A stretch of DNA of 64,000 bases. Origin: a virus. Made by a program: the position numbers and the translations under genes. The notes beneath the pieces were generated by a model. It searched no databases. It worked only from the letters and a program-made list of their open reading frames with translations, and was not told the origin of the DNA. Within the stretch, counting starts at the first letter, position 1. Each line of letters starts with the position of its first letter. Location of the stretch: positions 1 through 64,000 of the IMG/VR virus record IMGVR_UViG_3300035088_000013; one strand, 5' to 3'. Shown here piece after piece: positions 63,242 to 64,000 of the stretch.

Positions 63242-64000
63242 CGCTGGTATTCCTTCCAGGCGTCGCCGTTCGGGTTCGGCTGCCAGCCGGGCGGGTAGGT
63301 CCAGTCGGCGGGCACGACTTCCGCTTCGATGTAGATCCGGTACCCGTCGGCCGGGTCGCGGTAGGCGGCGTGGATGACCCGCTTGGTGCCCCGCGGCAGC
63401 AGGATCTCCCCCTCGGACTGCCACGCCGAGTGCTCATTGACGGCGAGGCCGTGCTGCCCGGCGGGGGTGCGGATCAGCCAGGTTACGTGGCCTCCGGCGG
63501 TACCCGCCCCACCCGGGCGGCGGCCGATGCTGGTGGACCAGAACGCATCGTCGTGGATGACCCGCCCGGTCAGCGAGGCGAGGCTGTCGGGGTCGTCGGG
63601 GTTGATACCGAGGGAGCGGATACCGCCCTCGTCCTCACCCCGGTGCAACAGCAGCGGCTCCGGCAGGGTGTGCGCGGCGATCGCGGCGTCGATCTCTTTG
63701 ATCGCGGTGTCGACCTGGTCGGCCCACTCGGGGTCCTTCTGGTCGAACCGCAACGCTTTGTTGATGTGCGTCGACGAGGGGCCTTTCATGCCGCCGGTGT
63801 AGTCGTGGACGGCCTTGGCCTGGGCGGGGGTCAGGTGCGCGGGCATGTGTTGCGCCGCCCATTCGCGGCCCTGTTGGTTGGAGGAGAATTGCGGGCCGCC
63901 GGGCATGCCGACGGTGCGCCGGTTGTAGGCGTTCTCCGCCAAAACTTCGTCGAGCCGTTCCGCGAGCGCGGCATGGTGTTCGGGGGTGCCGCCGTACTTG
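63238..64000 (-). CDS. C-terminal ADP-ribosyltransferase domain of a longer minor head protein (partial)
   Basis: Frame stays open to the right edge with no stop, so the 5-prime end lies outside the window. The visible 254 residues: helical part with H-D-Y-T-G near the middle, then R (L-L-L-H-R-G-E-D), S-T-S (F-W-S-T-S-I-G) and E-x-E (Q-S-E-G-E-I-L-L-P-R-G-T). This is the classical R-S-E set of VIP2/Alt-like ADP-ribosyltransferases. Fusion of such domains to MuF-type minor head proteins is known; the MuF part itself is not visible here. Confidence 0.85.
   Translation of the reverse strand, partial: KYGGTPEHHAALAERLDEVLAENAYNRRTVGMPGGPQFSSNQQGREWAAQHMPAHLTPAQAKAVHDYTGGMKGPSSTHINKALRFDQKDPEWADQVDTAIKEIDAAIAAHTLPEPLLLHRGEDEGGIRSLGINPDDPDSLASLTGRVIHDDAFWSTSIGRRPGGAGTAGGHVTWLIRTPAGQHGLAVNEHSAWQSEGEILLPRGTKRVIHAAYRDPADGYRIYIEAEVVPADWTYPPGWQPNPNGDAWKEYQR

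Noticed and set aside
1-64000. Integrase, transposase, insertion sequence and attachment sites
   Set aside because: No recombinase motifs (R-H-R-Y, catalytic Ser, DDE) were seen in any credible gene.

Overview
The window is about 64 kb of high-GC DNA from an actinobacterial tailed phage or prophage. The right half is a complete siphovirus-type late cluster: a P22-like HK97-fold coat protein with a scaffold, head-tail adaptors, a tail tube protein, a frameshifted tail assembly chaperone pair, a 1770-residue tape measure and tail fibres. A lysis cassette lies beside it. No integrase and no clear repressor is visible. A plasmid-type ParA gene with a small ParB-like partner suggests that the prophage may be kept as an extrachromosomal element (a phage-plasmid). 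The host is inferred to be a Streptomyces/Micromonospora-like actinomycete from base composition, GTG start use, gene-end overlaps (ATGA/GTGA) and SigA/HrdB-like promoters; no gene names the host.

Layout. 1-6 kb: rightward hypotheticals, then parA/parB-like. 6-16.4 kb, mostly leftward: a Zn-ribbon cluster, a helix-turn-helix protein, a candidate replication initiator with internal iteron-like repeats (9751-10815), a vapBC toxin-antitoxin pair, a Cas4/RecB-like nuclease next to RecT, and hypotheticals. 16.4-32.7 kb: about 35 small accessory genes, mostly rightward, in many short transcription units. Two more toxin-antitoxin pairs (a second vapBC and a PemK/MazF-like pair) lie here. 32.7-35.2 kb: an 830-residue multidomain protein. 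35.3-38.5 kb, rightward: an acidic repeat protein, endolysin, glycoside hydrolase and holin-like membrane protein. 38.5-64 kb, leftward: the virion genes, with the capsid end on the right. Portal and terminase must lie beyond the right edge.

The most striking feature is a dispersed regulon. At least 19 near-identical promoters (TTGACA, exactly 17 bp, TTTACT) occur on both strands, 17 of them followed by a 5-prime leader hairpin with the core GGGGGCTGGAGCCCCC just before the Shine-Dalgarno. Each drives one to five small genes. Several upstream genes end at the TGA inside the promoter's TGTTGACA, and GNRA-loop or long perfect hairpins often separate the units.

The second striking feature is in the virion cluster. 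A Zeta-toxin-like kinase (53508-54467) and an ADP-ribosyltransferase (62252-63022) share the same N-terminal segment of about 45-50 residues (W-E-E, LHPRD, G-K/R-F, PDI-VITRG, LTGQ). A second ADP-ribosyltransferase sits at the C-terminus of a longer protein that runs off the right end. The shared leader looks like a packaging or delivery tag for effector enzymes carried in the virion.

Other items include a candidate promoter-RNA-terminator unit at 27.2-27.37 kb, heavily structured non-coding stretches at 25.5-25.8 and 36.8-37.0 kb, and an early/late pair of paralogous small proteins. All product names come from motifs read by eye; no database search was run.
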